A stretch of 64,000 bases of DNA from Pontibacter flavimaris. GTDB taxonomy: Bacteria > Bacteroidota > Bacteroidia > Cytophagales > Hymenobacteraceae. The position numbers were made by a program, and so were the translations under genes. Location: positions 558,001 to 622,000 of the forward strand of contig NZ_LVWA01000005.1 in NCBI RefSeq assembly GCF_001907195.1, given 5' to 3'. Of this stretch, positions 25,507-34,497 are shown in pieces (within the stretch, counting starts at the first letter, position 1; every line of letters starts with the position of its first letter). The notes under the pieces were generated by a model that had not been told where the DNA came from, did not search any database, and worked only from the letters and a program-made list of their open reading frames with translations.

Positions 25507-26969
25507 TGCAGCTACTGCAGGACATACTACAAAACGTAAACGTGCGCAGCACCCACGGCTCTAGCGACGTGCCGGTGCAGGGCATCACTTTCGACTCGCG
25601 GCAGGTGCGGGAGGGGGTGCTGTTTGTGGCGGTGCGCGGCGTGCAGGCGGATGGCCATGCCTTTATCCCGAAAGCGGAGGAGGCCCAGGCAGCGGCCATC
25701 GTTTGCGAGGAGCTGCCGCAGGAGCTGAAGCAAAGTATAACCTACGTGCAGGTGCAGGACTCGGCGCAGGCGCTGGGGCAGATGGCCTCTGCCTTCTATG
25801 GCCATCCATCCAAAAAGCTGCAGCTGGTAGGTATAACCGGCACCAACGGCAAGACCACCTCGGTAACATTGCTGCACAAGCTGTTCCGTGAGCTGGGCTA
25901 CCATGTGGGTATGATTTCCACGGTGCAGAACCAGATCGACGAGGAGGTGATCCCTTCCACGCACACCACGCCGGACGCTGTGAAGCTGAACGAGCTGCTG
26001 GCGCAGATGGTGAAGGCCGGCTGCACCCATGCGTTTATGGAAGTAAGCTCCCATGCCATGGTGCAACACAGGGTGGCAGGCATCACTTTTGCCGGTGGTG
26101 TTTTCACCAACATCACCCACGATCACCTGGATTACCACGGCACCTTCGAGGAATATATCAAGGCCAAAAAGGCTTTCTTCGATATGTTGCCGAAAAACGC
26201 CTTTGCCTTGGTGAACGCCGACGACAAGCGCGGGCCGGTAATGGTACAAAACACGAAAGCCAGCGCGCATTTCTACGCTTTACGCAAAGCGGTAGAGTTT
26301 AAAGGGCGCATTATAGATAATACTATTCAGGGATTGCACCTGGAGGTAGATGGGCGTGAGATCTGGGCCAAGCTCATCGGAACGTTCAACGCCTACAACC
26401 TGCTGGCTGCCTATGGCGTGGGGGTGCTGCTGGGCGAGGACCCGACGGAGACGCTGACCATACTCTCGAGCCTGAGCTCCGCTGCCGGACGCTTTGATTA
26501 CATCGTGTCCGACTCGCAAATAACTGGTATTGTGGATTATGCCCACACACCAGATGCGCTTGAGAACGTGCTCAATACCATCCAGCAGATCCGAAACCCG
26601 AACCAGAAAGTGATTACGCTGGTGGGTTGCGGCGGAAACCGCGACGCGGCCAAGCGGCCGGTGATGGCCGATATCGCCTGCCGCCTTAGCGATAAAGTTA
26701 TACTTACCTCTGATAACCCGCGCTTCGAGGAGCCGCAGGTTATATTGGAGGATATGCAGAAAGGAGTGAAGCCGCTCGATTATAAGAAAACGCTATCGGT
26801 GCTGGACCGTAAGGAGGCCATTAAAACCGCCTGCATGCTGGCCGAGCCCGGCGATATCATACTTGTAGCCGGCAAGGGGCACGAGACTTACCAGGAGATC
26901 AAGGGCGTGAAGTACGACTTTGACGACAAGCAGGTTTTAAGCGAGATGTTCCGGCAGCTCGGCAAATAA
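25506..26969 (+). CDS. murE: UDP-MurNAc-tripeptide synthetase MurE
   Basis: 487 residues from ATG 25506 (TGATG overlap with ftsI). The Mur ligase motifs are present: ATP loop GITGTNGKTTSVTLL (about 111-125), HTTPDAVKLN, and VDYAHTPDALENVL. The DNPR motif (LTSDNPRFEEPQ), typical of enzymes adding meso-diaminopimelate, is at about 405, which fits a Gram-negative wall. It adds the third residue to the peptidoglycan stem peptide in the cytoplasm. Confidence 0.96.
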   Translation: MQLLQDILQNVNVRSTHGSSDVPVQGITFDSRQVREGVLFVAVRGVQADGHAFIPKAEEAQAAAIVCEELPQELKQSITYVQVQDSAQALGQMASAFYGHPSKKLQLVGITGTNGKTTSVTLLHKLFRELGYHVGMISTVQNQIDEEVIPSTHTTPDAVKLNELLAQMVKAGCTHAFMEVSSHAMVQHRVAGITFAGGVFTNITHDHLDYHGTFEEYIKAKKAFFDMLPKNAFALVNADDKRGPVMVQNTKASAHFYALRKAVEFKGRIIDNTIQGLHLEVDGREIWAKLIGTFNAYNLLAAYGVGVLLGEDPTETLTILSSLSSAAGRFDYIVSDSQITGIVDYAHTPDALENVLNTIQQIRNPNQKVITLVGCGGNRDAAKRPVMADIACRLSDKVILTSDNPRFEEPQVILEDMQKGVKPLDYKKTLSVLDRKEAIKTACMLAEPGDIILVAGKGHETYQEIKGVKYDFDDKQVLSEMFRQLGK

Positions 26970-27013
26970 AGTATAGCCAAACAGACAATTTTTAGCCAAA
27001 GGTAACCGAATAA

Positions 27014-28234
27014 ATGCTTTATCACCTTTTTACATACCTCGACCGTGAGTTCGACTTCGTAGGAGCTGGCGTGTTTCAGTACATCTCCTTCCGGGCAGGT
27101 ATGGCCACGCTTGTGTCGTTGCTGATTGCCATGATCTTTGGTGGCAAGCTGATAAAAGTGCTGCAGCGCAAGCAGGTGGGCGAGTCTATCCGCGATCTGG
27201 GGCTGGAGGGGCAGATGGAGAAAAAGGGAACGCCAACCATGGGCGGCCTCATCATTCTGTTGGCCATCCTGGTGCCGGTGCTGCTGTTCGCCCGCCTCGA
27301 CAACGTGTATGTGCAGCTGATGATCGTTTCGACCGTGTGGCTGGGCATGATCGGCTTCCTGGATGACTACATTAAGGTATTCAAGAAAAACAAGGAAGGC
27401 CTGGCCGGCCGCTTCAAGATCCTGGGCCAGATTGGCCTGGGTCTGATCGTGGGCCTGACGCTATACTTCAATGACGACGTGGTGGTGCGCCAGTACATGC
27501 TTGCCGATGGTACCACCTCTGCTGTGAACGCCTCCGGCAAGTATACGGACGTGCACAGCATGATCACCACCATTCCGTTCCGCAAGAACAACGAGCTGGA
27601 CTACTGCAACCTGTTCTCGTTTGCCGGTCCGCTGTTCGCAGGATGGTCCTGCTACCTCTACATTCCATTCGTTATCCTGGTGATCACAGCCGTGTCCAAT
27701 GGCGCCAACATCACCGACGGTATTGACGGCCTGGCGGCGGGAACCTCAGCCATCATCGGGCTCACGCTGGCCATCTTTGCGTGGGTGTCCGGTAACACCA
27801 TTTTCGCCGATTACCTGGATATCATGTTTATTCCGAATTCCGGCGAACTGGCCATCTTCTCGCTGGCCTTTGTGGGGGCCTGCGTGGGCTTTTTGTGGTA
27901 CAACACCTACCCGGCGCAGGTATTTATGGGCGACACGGGCAGTCTGGCCATTGGCGGCATCATTGCGGTGCTGGCCCTGATCGTGCGCAAGGAGCTGCTC
28001 ATCCCGATACTTTGCGGCATCTTCCTGGTGGAGAACCTGTCGGTGATGCTGCAGGTGAGCTACTTTAAGTATACCAAAAAGAAGTATGGTGAGGGCCGCC
28101 GCATCTTTAAGATGTCGCCGCTGCACCATCATTACCAGAAACAGGGCTACCATGAGTCGAAGATTGTGGGGCGCTTTTGGATCGTGGGCATCATGCTCGC
28201 CATCCTGACGCTGGCAACGCTGAAGCTGAGGTAG
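27014..28234 (+). CDS. mraY: Phospho-N-acetylmuramoyl-pentapeptide transferase MraY
   Basis: 406 residues with about ten membrane helices and the family motifs GTPTMGGL (near 72-79), [14 protein letters not shown] (near 117-130), [15 protein letters not shown] (near 233-247) and HHHYQKQG near the C-terminus. It makes lipid I from UDP-MurNAc-pentapeptide and undecaprenyl phosphate. In other genomes murD follows at once. Here a separate element intervenes immediately after the stop codon. Confidence 0.96.
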   Translation: MLYHLFTYLDREFDFVGAGVFQYISFRAGMATLVSLLIAMIFGGKLIKVLQRKQVGESIRDLGLEGQMEKKGTPTMGGLIILLAILVPVLLFARLDNVYVQLMIVSTVWLGMIGFLDDYIKVFKKNKEGLAGRFKILGQIGLGLIVGLTLYFNDDVVVRQYMLADGTTSAVNASGKYTDVHSMITTIPFRKNNELDYCNLFSFAGPLFAGWSCYLYIPFVILVITAVSNGANITDGIDGLAAGTSAIIGLTLAIFAWVSGNTIFADYLDIMFIPNSGELAIFSLAFVGACVGFLWYNTYPAQVFMGDTGSLAIGGIIAVLALIVRKELLIPILCGIFLVENLSVMLQVSYFKYTKKKYGEGRRIFKMSPLHHHYQKQGYHESKIVGRFWIVGIMLAILTLATLKLR

Positions 28235-28237
28235 AGT

Positions 28238-28690
28238 GTAGTTGTTGGTTGCTAGTTATTAGTAGTTGGTAGGAAGTATGGAAGGGTCTGAAGTAGTGAG
28301 AAGTTATACTTCTCTGGAGGTATGGGTTAAAAGCAGGGCCCTGGTAAAGCATGTTTATCTGTTGACGAAGGCTTTTCCGAAGGAAGAAATGTTTGGGCTA
28401 ACGTCGCAGGTGAGAAACGCAGTAGTGTCAGTGCCTTCTAACATTGCGGAAGGCTGTGGCAGGCAATATGCCAAGGAAGCTATCAACTTCTTTCACATTG
28501 CAAGAGGCTCACTTTATGAGACGGAGACACAGCTTTATGTAGCAGCAGACTTAGCGTATATATCGCCGGAGCAGCTTAACAGTGTGTTAGGAAATATTAC
28601 GGAGTGCAAAAAGCTGCTTAACGGCTTCATTAAGTATTACAGAGGGCTGTAGTTATCCCTAATAACTAACAACTAAAAACTAGCAACTAA
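28238..28690. mobile_element. Heptad-flanked element carrying a four-helix-bundle gene
   Basis: Arrays of degenerate 7-mers flank one small gene. The left array is 28238-28270 (units like GTTGCTA, GTTATTA). The right array is 28657-28690, its approximate inverse (TTGCTAGTTNTTAGTNGTT is shared, 17 of 19 positions). The element occupies the whole mraY-murD gap. Its outer ends touch the mraY stop and the murD start, leaving both genes whole. The structure resembles the intervening sequences of 23S rRNA that encode the same protein family, but here it is in a protein operon. Confidence 0.6.
28278..28652 (+). CDS. Four-helix-bundle protein of the 23S rRNA IVP (S23) family
   Basis: 124 residues from ATG 28278; an upstream TTG lies in the flanking repeat. 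The family hallmarks are plain: FPKEEMFGLTSQVRNAVVS, then SVPSNIAEGCGR and FFHIARGSLYETETQLYVA. Its relatives are encoded in intervening sequences of 23S rRNA genes and as accessory (Avd-like) proteins of diversity-generating retroelements; their basic bundle binds nucleic acid. Here it is bracketed by inverted heptad arrays inside the dcw cluster. Its AT-richer codons differ from mraY before it. No reverse transcriptase is near. Confidence 0.88.
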   Translation: MEGSEVVRSYTSLEVWVKSRALVKHVYLLTKAFPKEEMFGLTSQVRNAVVSVPSNIAEGCGRQYAKEAINFFHIARGSLYETETQLYVAADLAYISPEQLNSVLGNITECKKLLNGFIKYYRGL

Positions 28691-28691
28691 A

Positions 28692-30035
28692 ATGAAGATA
28701 GCGATACTAGGAGCAGGAGAAAGCGGAGTAGGGGCAGCTTTGCTGGCGAAGGCAAAGGGGCTGGAGGTATTCGTGTCTGATAAAGGTGAGATTAAAGAGC
28801 AGTATAAAGCTAAACTGGCTACGGCTGCTATTCCATTCGAAGAGGGAAATCATACTTTAGAAACCATACTCAACTCCGATGAAATCATTAAAAGTCCTGG
28901 CATTTCTGATAAAGCTGCAATTGTACAAGAAGCAACCAAGAAACAGATACCTGTAATATCTGAGATTGAGTTTGCCGGAAGGTACACCGATGCGAAGTTC
29001 ATTTGCATTACGGGCACCAACGGCAAAACCACCACCACGCTGCTGACTTACCACCTGCTCAAGAACGCGGGCATTAACGTGGGGCTGGCGGGCAACATCG
29101 GGGAGAGCCTGGCGGAGAAGGTGATCGACAACAAGCACGACTATTACGTGGTGGAGCTGAGCAGCTTTCAGCTCGACAACATGTACCAGTTCAAAGCGCA
29201 CATCGCGGTGCTGACCAACATCACCCCCGACCACCTGGACCGCTACGAGTACAGCATGGAGAAGTATGCCGCCTCGAAGCTGCGCGTGGCCCGGAACATG
29301 ACGGGTGCCGACTTTTTCCTGTTCAATGCCGATGACAAGAACATCCGCAAGACGTTTGACTCGGCCAACTTCGGGGGGACCACCATCCCTTTCTCGTTGG
29401 ATGGGGCAGCTGATGCCAAAGTATACTTCGAGGGGAAAAGTATAAAAGTAACAGCCAGGTTCTATGAGGGAACGGTGGATACGTCCCGATCGGGCCTGAT
29501 CGGCAAGCACAACCAGTACAACACCATGGCCGCCGTGGCCGTGGCCAAACTGATGGGCGTGGAGGACAAGCAGATCGAGCAGGCGCTGGAGACCTTCGAG
29601 AACGCCGAGCACAGGCTGCAACTGGTGGGCATTGCCAAGGAGGTAAGCTACATCAACGACTCCAAGGCCACCAACGTGGAGGCGGTGTGGTACGCGCTGG
29701 AAGGTATAAAGCAGCCCATTATCTGGATTGCCGGCGGCGTGGACAAGGGCAATGATTACAGCACGCTGGTGGAACTTGCCCGCGAAAAGGTAAAGGTGCT
29801 GGTGTGCCTGGGCAAGGATAACGAGAAACTGAAGGAGGCATTTGGCCGTGTGGTGCCGATCATCGCCGAGACGACATCGATCGAATACGCCGTGCGCCTG
29901 AGCCGCTCGCTGGCAACGCCCGGAGATGTGGTGCTGCTGTCGCCGGCCTGTGCCAGTTTCGACCTGTTTGACAATTACGAACACCGTGGGCAGCGCTTTA
30001 AGGAGGCTGTGGAGAAGATAGTGCTGAAGAAGTAA
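28692..30035 (+). CDS. murD: UDP-MurNAc-L-alanine:D-glutamate ligase MurD
   Basis: 447 residues. The N-terminal nucleotide fold (ILGAGESGVGAALLAKA), the ATP loop (CITGTNGKTTTTLLTYH at about 107-123), the NITPDHLDRY motif and YINDSKATNVEAVWYAL identify MurD. It adds D-glutamate to UDP-MurNAc-L-alanine. The ATG lies 2 bp after the right heptad array, so that array forms its translation-initiation region. The first 90 or so codons are noticeably more AT-rich than the rest. Confidence 0.95.
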   Translation: MKIAILGAGESGVGAALLAKAKGLEVFVSDKGEIKEQYKAKLATAAIPFEEGNHTLETILNSDEIIKSPGISDKAAIVQEATKKQIPVISEIEFAGRYTDAKFICITGTNGKTTTTLLTYHLLKNAGINVGLAGNIGESLAEKVIDNKHDYYVVELSSFQLDNMYQFKAHIAVLTNITPDHLDRYEYSMEKYAASKLRVARNMTGADFFLFNADDKNIRKTFDSANFGGTTIPFSLDGAADAKVYFEGKSIKVTARFYEGTVDTSRSGLIGKHNQYNTMAAVAVAKLMGVEDKQIEQALETFENAEHRLQLVGIAKEVSYINDSKATNVEAVWYALEGIKQPIIWIAGGVDKGNDYSTLVELAREKVKVLVCLGKDNEKLKEAFGRVVPIIAETTSIEYAVRLSRSLATPGDVVLLSPACASFDLFDNYEHRGQRFKEAVEKIVLKK

Positions 30036-30060
30036 AGTATAAAAAGTATAAGCCAAAGGT

Positions 30061-31227
30061 ATGGTAAAGCAGTGGTTACAGACAAACCTGAAAGGAGACT
30101 CGGTGCTGTGGGGCATCGTGATCGCGTTCTCGCTGATCAGCGTGGCCGTGGTATACTCTGCCACAGGTACACTGGCTTACAAGAAAATGGAGGGTAACAC
30201 CGAGTACTTTCTGTTTAAGCATACTTTCCTGATCCTGGTCGGGCTGGCCTTTATGTGGATGGCCCACAAGATCCCGTACCGCTTTTACTCCAAGCTGTCG
30301 CTGGTGGCCCTGGTCGCCTCGGCGCCCCTGCTGATCATCACCTATTTCTGGGGCTCCAACATAAACGAGGCCTCCCGCTGGATCACGATCCCGGTGATCA
30401 ACCAAACGTTCCAGCCTTCGGATTTGGCCAAGCTGGCCCTGATTTCTTACCTGGCGAGCATGCTGTCCAAGAAACAGCAGTTCCTCAACGACTGGAAAGC
30501 GACACTGCTTCCGATGCTGGGATGGACAGTGTTTATCTGTGGCCTGATCGCCATGACCAACACCTCCACGGCGGTGTTGCTTTTTGCTACGTGCCTGTTG
30601 CTCATGTTCATTGGGCGCGTGCCGATAAAATACCTGGCTATTGTGGTGCTGATTGGTGTAGTGGTAGGCGGAACCGGCCTGGCATTGGGCCAGCGCATGG
30701 ACACGGCCATCAGCCGGGTGGAGGACTTCATGAACCCGAACGAGGTGCCCTTCCAGCTGGAGCAATCTTACATCGCCATTGCCACGGGCGGCCTGGTGGG
30801 CAAAGGCCCGGGAAACAGCGACCAGCGCGATATCCTGCCGCACCCCTACTCGGATTTTATCTATGCCATTATCCTGGAGGAGTATGGCCTGTTTGGAGGC
30901 GTTTTTGTCTTGTTCCTATACCTGGCGCTGCTTTACCGTGGCCTGGTAACGGTTAATAAAAGCGATGGCGCGTTTGCCGGCCTGCTTTCGGCGGGACTGA
31001 GCTTCAGCCTGGTGCTACAGGGGATGGTTAACATGGCCGTGGCCGTGGGGTTGGGGCCGATCACGGGCCTGCCGCTGCCACTGCTAAGTATGGGCGGTAC
31101 CTCCCTGATCTTTACCGGGATCTCCATCGGGATTATACTTAGCGTGAGCCGCCAGGATATAAACGAGGAGCGTGCCGTGGGTTCAGCAGCCGTGAAATCA
31201 CCTTTAAAAGCACCTGCAAATGCCTAA
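30061..31227 (+). CDS. ftsW: Septal peptidoglycan polymerase FtsW
   Basis: 388 residues with about ten membrane helices. SEDS family signatures are visible: ASRWITIP (near 104), FQPSDLAKLALISYLASML (near 116-134), AIATGGLVGKGPGNS (near 238) and the C-terminal GPITGLPLPLLSMGGTS. It polymerises glycan strands at the septum with FtsI. It follows murD by 25 bp (which include AAGTATAA twice) and overlaps murG by 8 bp. Confidence 0.95.
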   Translation: MVKQWLQTNLKGDSVLWGIVIAFSLISVAVVYSATGTLAYKKMEGNTEYFLFKHTFLILVGLAFMWMAHKIPYRFYSKLSLVALVASAPLLIITYFWGSNINEASRWITIPVINQTFQPSDLAKLALISYLASMLSKKQQFLNDWKATLLPMLGWTVFICGLIAMTNTSTAVLLFATCLLLMFIGRVPIKYLAIVVLIGVVVGGTGLALGQRMDTAISRVEDFMNPNEVPFQLEQSYIAIATGGLVGKGPGNSDQRDILPHPYSDFIYAIILEEYGLFGGVFVLFLYLALLYRGLVTVNKSDGAFAGLLSAGLSFSLVLQGMVNMAVAVGLGPITGLPLPLLSMGGTSLIFTGISIGIILSVSRQDINEERAVGSAAVKSPLKAPANA

Positions 31228-32332
31228 GCAGGAAAGACCATATCGCGTGATCATCAGCGGCGGCGGCACCGGCGGGCATATTTACCCGGCTGTGGCCATT
31301 GCCAATAGGCTGCGCGAGGTAAACCCGGAGGCGGAGATTCTGTTTGTAGGCGCGCAGGGTCGAATGGAGATGACGCGCGTGCCGGAGGCAGGCTACAAAA
31401 TCGTGGGTCTGTGGATCAGCGGTCTGCAGCGAAGACTGACGCTGGACAATCTGTCGTTCCCGCTGAAGGTATGGAAAAGTGTGCGGGCATCGCATAAAAT
31501 CATAAAAGACTTTAAGCCTGATGCCGTGGTGGGTGTGGGGGGCTATGCCAGCGGCCCGCTGCTGTATGCGGCAACGGCACAAGGCATTCCGGCCCTGATC
31601 CAGGAGCAGAACTCCTACGCGGGCATCACCAACAAACTGCTGGCCAAACGGGTGCAGAAAGTATGCGTGGCTTATCCCAACATGGAGGTCTTTTTTCCGG
31701 CCGAGAAGATCGTGCTGACCGGCAACCCGGTACGCTCCGACATTATGCAACTGACCGGGAAACGCGAGGAAGCGTTGCAGCATTTCGGGCTGAGCCCGGA
31801 GAAGAAAACAATATTAGTGATTGGCGGAAGCCTGGGCGCGCGCACCATCAACCAAAGTATAGCCGCTAACCTGCGAAGTATAGCCGACGCCGGTTGCCAG
31901 TTGATCTGGCAGACCGGGAAGCCTTTTTTTCTGCAGGCGCAGGAGCTGGAGGCAAAGTATAAAACTGAGGGAATCCATGCGCTGGATTTCATCAAGCGGA
32001 TGGACCTGGCGTATGCCGCCGCCGATGTGGTGATCTCGAGAGCCGGCGCGCTTTCTATCTCGGAACTTTGCTTGGCCGGAAAACCCGCGGTGCTGGTGCC
32101 GTCGCCAAACGTGGCCGAAGACCACCAGACCAAAAATGCCATGGCACTGGTGCAGCAGGACGCAGCCCTGCTGGTGCGGGATGCAGAGGCGATGGAGAAA
32201 CTGGTGCCGACGGCGCTGGGACTTTTAAAAGACGAAAAGGAGCAGCAGCGTCTGCACCAAAATATACTGAAAATGGCCCGCCCGAACGCGGCGGCCGACA
32301 TTGTAAACGAATTGGTAAAACTGATCAAGTGA
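31220..32332 (+). CDS. murG: Lipid II synthase MurG
   Basis: 370 residues. The glycine-rich loop (ISGGGTGGHIYPAVAIA at 11-27), the second G loop (VIGGSLGARTINQSI) and the sugar-nucleotide motif (SRAGALSISELCLAGKPAVLVP) identify the glycosyltransferase that adds GlcNAc to lipid I at the inner face of the membrane. Ser-Ile pairs near residue 213 and 221 are both written AGT-ATA. It overlaps ftsW by 8 bp and murC by 4 bp. Confidence 0.96.
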   Translation: MPKQERPYRVIISGGGTGGHIYPAVAIANRLREVNPEAEILFVGAQGRMEMTRVPEAGYKIVGLWISGLQRRLTLDNLSFPLKVWKSVRASHKIIKDFKPDAVVGVGGYASGPLLYAATAQGIPALIQEQNSYAGITNKLLAKRVQKVCVAYPNMEVFFPAEKIVLTGNPVRSDIMQLTGKREEALQHFGLSPEKKTILVIGGSLGARTINQSIAANLRSIADAGCQLIWQTGKPFFLQAQELEAKYKTEGIHALDFIKRMDLAYAAADVVISRAGALSISELCLAGKPAVLVPSPNVAEDHQTKNAMALVQQDAALLVRDAEAMEKLVPTALGLLKDEKEQQRLHQNILKMARPNAAADIVNELVKLIK

Positions 32333-33738
32333 AACTGGAGGACTACAGCTATATCTACTTCCTCGGCATTGGCGGCATCGGCATGAGCGCCATTGCCCGC
32401 TGGTTCAGGGCCAAAGGCTTTCCGGTGTGGGGCTACGATAAAACCCGCACCGCACTGACCGAGGCGCTGGAGCAGGAGGGGATAGCTGTGCACTATGAGG
32501 ACGATGTGGCGCACCTGCCGCAGGAGATCCTCCAGCACAAAGACCAGACCCTGGTGGTGCTCACGCCGGCCATACCTGCCGAGCACGCCGAGTGGAATTA
32601 TCTGAAAGAGCAGGGCTATACCATCAAGAAACGCTCGGAGGTGTTGGGCATCATCACGGCTTCCGCTTATACGGTGGCGGTGGCGGGTACGCACGGCAAA
32701 ACCACCACCTCCAGCATCGTGGCGCACCTGCTGCACCACGCCGGAGTGGACTGCTCCGCTTTCCTGGGGGGCATTGCCACTAACCTGAACTCCAACCTGC
32801 TGATTGGCAAGGGAGCGGCCGAAAAAGAAGTGGTGGTAGTGGAGGCCGATGAGTATGATCGCTCGTTCCTGACGCTCTTTCCGGATATTGCCATCGTAAC
32901 TTCCGCAGACCCAGATCATTTGGATATCTATGGTGATAACGAGGAACTGATCCGGACTTTCCAGCGGTTCATTAGCCAGGTCAAGCCGGGTGGTTTCCTG
33001 TTTCTGCACGAGGCCACCGACCCGCGCCTGACAGCGCTAGTGCAGGAGGGGGTGCAGGTGTACAAGTATAGCCTGCGCAGCGGCGATGCCCATGTGGCGC
33101 ACCTGCAGGTGAACGGTCGTTGGTTTGAGTTTGATGTGGTGAGTCCATTTGGGGATATGGCAGGCGTGAGGCTGGGTGTACCCGGGTTCCACAATGCCGA
33201 GAATACCCTGGCGGCCATCCTGGCGGCACAGGTGCTGCAGGTGCCGGCTCAAAGTATAAAGGCCGGAGTTGAAGCATTTGCCGGCGTGAAGCGCCGCTTC
33301 GAGTTTGTGTATGAAGGCCACGGCAAAGTATACATCGACGATTACGCGCACCACCCGAAGGAGATTGATGCCTTTATGGGTTCATTACGAGCGCTTTATC
33401 CAAACAAGAAAATAAAAGTGATATTTCAGCCGCACCTCTTTACCCGCACCCGCGACTTTGCCGCGGAGTTTGCCCAGAGCCTGAGCAAGGCCGATGAGCT
33501 GGTGCTGCTCGACATTTACCCGGCGCGCGAGAAACCGCTTCCGGGCGTTACTTCAGGCATCCTGCTTGAGCAGGTGACGAGCCCTGTGAAGGTGCTGCTG
33601 CACAAAGAGGAAGTTGTGGAAAATTTGCTCAAAAACGGCGATTTTGACGTGCTGGCAACCGTTGGCGCCGGCGATATTGACACGCTGGTGAAGCCTATCA
33701 GAAATTTTTTAGAAAATAACGGGTATGGGCTTGAATAG
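32329..33738 (+). CDS. murC: UDP-MurNAc:L-alanine ligase MurC
   Basis: 469 residues beginning with GTG at 32329, inside the murG stop (GTGA overlap). The frame stays open further upstream, but that part reads through murG in the wrong frame and is not coding. Motifs: IYFLGIGGIGMSAIARW near the start, VAGTHGKTTTSSIVAHLL (ATP loop), FAGVKRRFEF and DDYAHHPKEI. It starts the stem peptide by adding L-alanine. Confidence 0.95.
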   Translation: MKLEDYSYIYFLGIGGIGMSAIARWFRAKGFPVWGYDKTRTALTEALEQEGIAVHYEDDVAHLPQEILQHKDQTLVVLTPAIPAEHAEWNYLKEQGYTIKKRSEVLGIITASAYTVAVAGTHGKTTTSSIVAHLLHHAGVDCSAFLGGIATNLNSNLLIGKGAAEKEVVVVEADEYDRSFLTLFPDIAIVTSADPDHLDIYGDNEELIRTFQRFISQVKPGGFLFLHEATDPRLTALVQEGVQVYKYSLRSGDAHVAHLQVNGRWFEFDVVSPFGDMAGVRLGVPGFHNAENTLAAILAAQVLQVPAQSIKAGVEAFAGVKRRFEFVYEGHGKVYIDDYAHHPKEIDAFMGSLRALYPNKKIKVIFQPHLFTRTRDFAAEFAQSLSKADELVLLDIYPAREKPLPGVTSGILLEQVTSPVKVLLHKEEVVENLLKNGDFDVLATVGAGDIDTLVKPIRNFLENNGYGLE

Positions 33739-34486
33739 TAGAATAAAATCTTTAATTTTTGCATGTTGTAGCATCCTGTCGATTGGGGCTATTGCAGGTT
33801 TTGCGTCTTCCAGACAAAATGAAAAAATCTGTAAAAAAGTGTCAATAAAAATTGATAATGAGTACAACAATTACTTTATTGGGGATAAGGAAGTTCGGGG
33901 TTTGCTAACACGAGAAGGTGAGCGAAAACTCGAAGGCCTCCCCAACCAGAACATTGACCTGAAAAACCTTGAAAAGCGCATAGAATCGCATAAATTTGTG
34001 AAGGATGCCGAGGTCTACAGAGGGTTAGATGGCAACATCCAGGTATTTGTAAAACAGAACAGGCCTATTGCTAGAATTATACGATCAGATCAGGATGTAT
34101 ACATCGACGCTGAGGGGAACATTCTCCCCCTCTCCGACAGGTACACGGCACGTGTAATCCCAATAACCAAGTCAGCTCTTATAAAGCCAACTGACCGAGG
34201 ATTCTTCAAGGATTCCTTAGGCCACTCATACCTTTCTTTGCTCCAGTTCATCGAGAACGACGAGTTTTGGAAGGCACAGCTTGCCCAGATGCACATAGAT
34301 GGCAAGGGCAAGGTGTCTTTTCTGCCGCAGGTGGGCGAACACATCATTGAGTTCGGAAAGCCCGATAAGGTGGAGGAGAAATTTAAGAAGTTAGCCATAC
34401 TTTACAAGGAGGTGCTGCCAACCATGGGCTGGGAGCGCTACAAGCGGGTTAACGTGGAGTACGAAGATCAGATAATTTGCGAATAA
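33725..34486 (+). CDS. ftsQ: Division protein FtsQ
   Basis: 253 residues with one N-terminal membrane helix (about 8-28), then a short POTRA-like region (about 40-100, ending VKDAEVYRGLDGNIQVFVKQ) and the FtsQ beta domain. Sequence identity in this family is low. The assignment rests on topology and its position between murC and ftsA. Codon use is more AT-rich than in its neighbours for the first half. It overlaps murC by 14 bp. Confidence 0.85.
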   Translation: MGLNSRIKSLIFACCSILSIGAIAGFASSRQNEKICKKVSIKIDNEYNNYFIGDKEVRGLLTREGERKLEGLPNQNIDLKNLEKRIESHKFVKDAEVYRGLDGNIQVFVKQNRPIARIIRSDQDVYIDAEGNILPLSDRYTARVIPITKSALIKPTDRGFFKDSLGHSYLSLLQFIENDEFWKAQLAQMHIDGKGKVSFLPQVGEHIIEFGKPDKVEEKFKKLAILYKEVLPTMGWERYKRVNVEYEDQIICE

Positions 34487-34497
34487 CAGACAGAGAT

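Noticed and set aside
28278..28652. Accessory protein of a diversity-generating retroelement
   Set aside because: The protein family fits, but there is no reverse transcriptase, template repeat or variable repeat in the window.
32068..33738. A longer MurC with about 87 extra N-terminal residues
   Set aside because: The extension overlaps murG in another frame and is low-complexity Gly/Arg/Ala. The GTG at 32329 overlapping the murG stop gives the normal MurC start.
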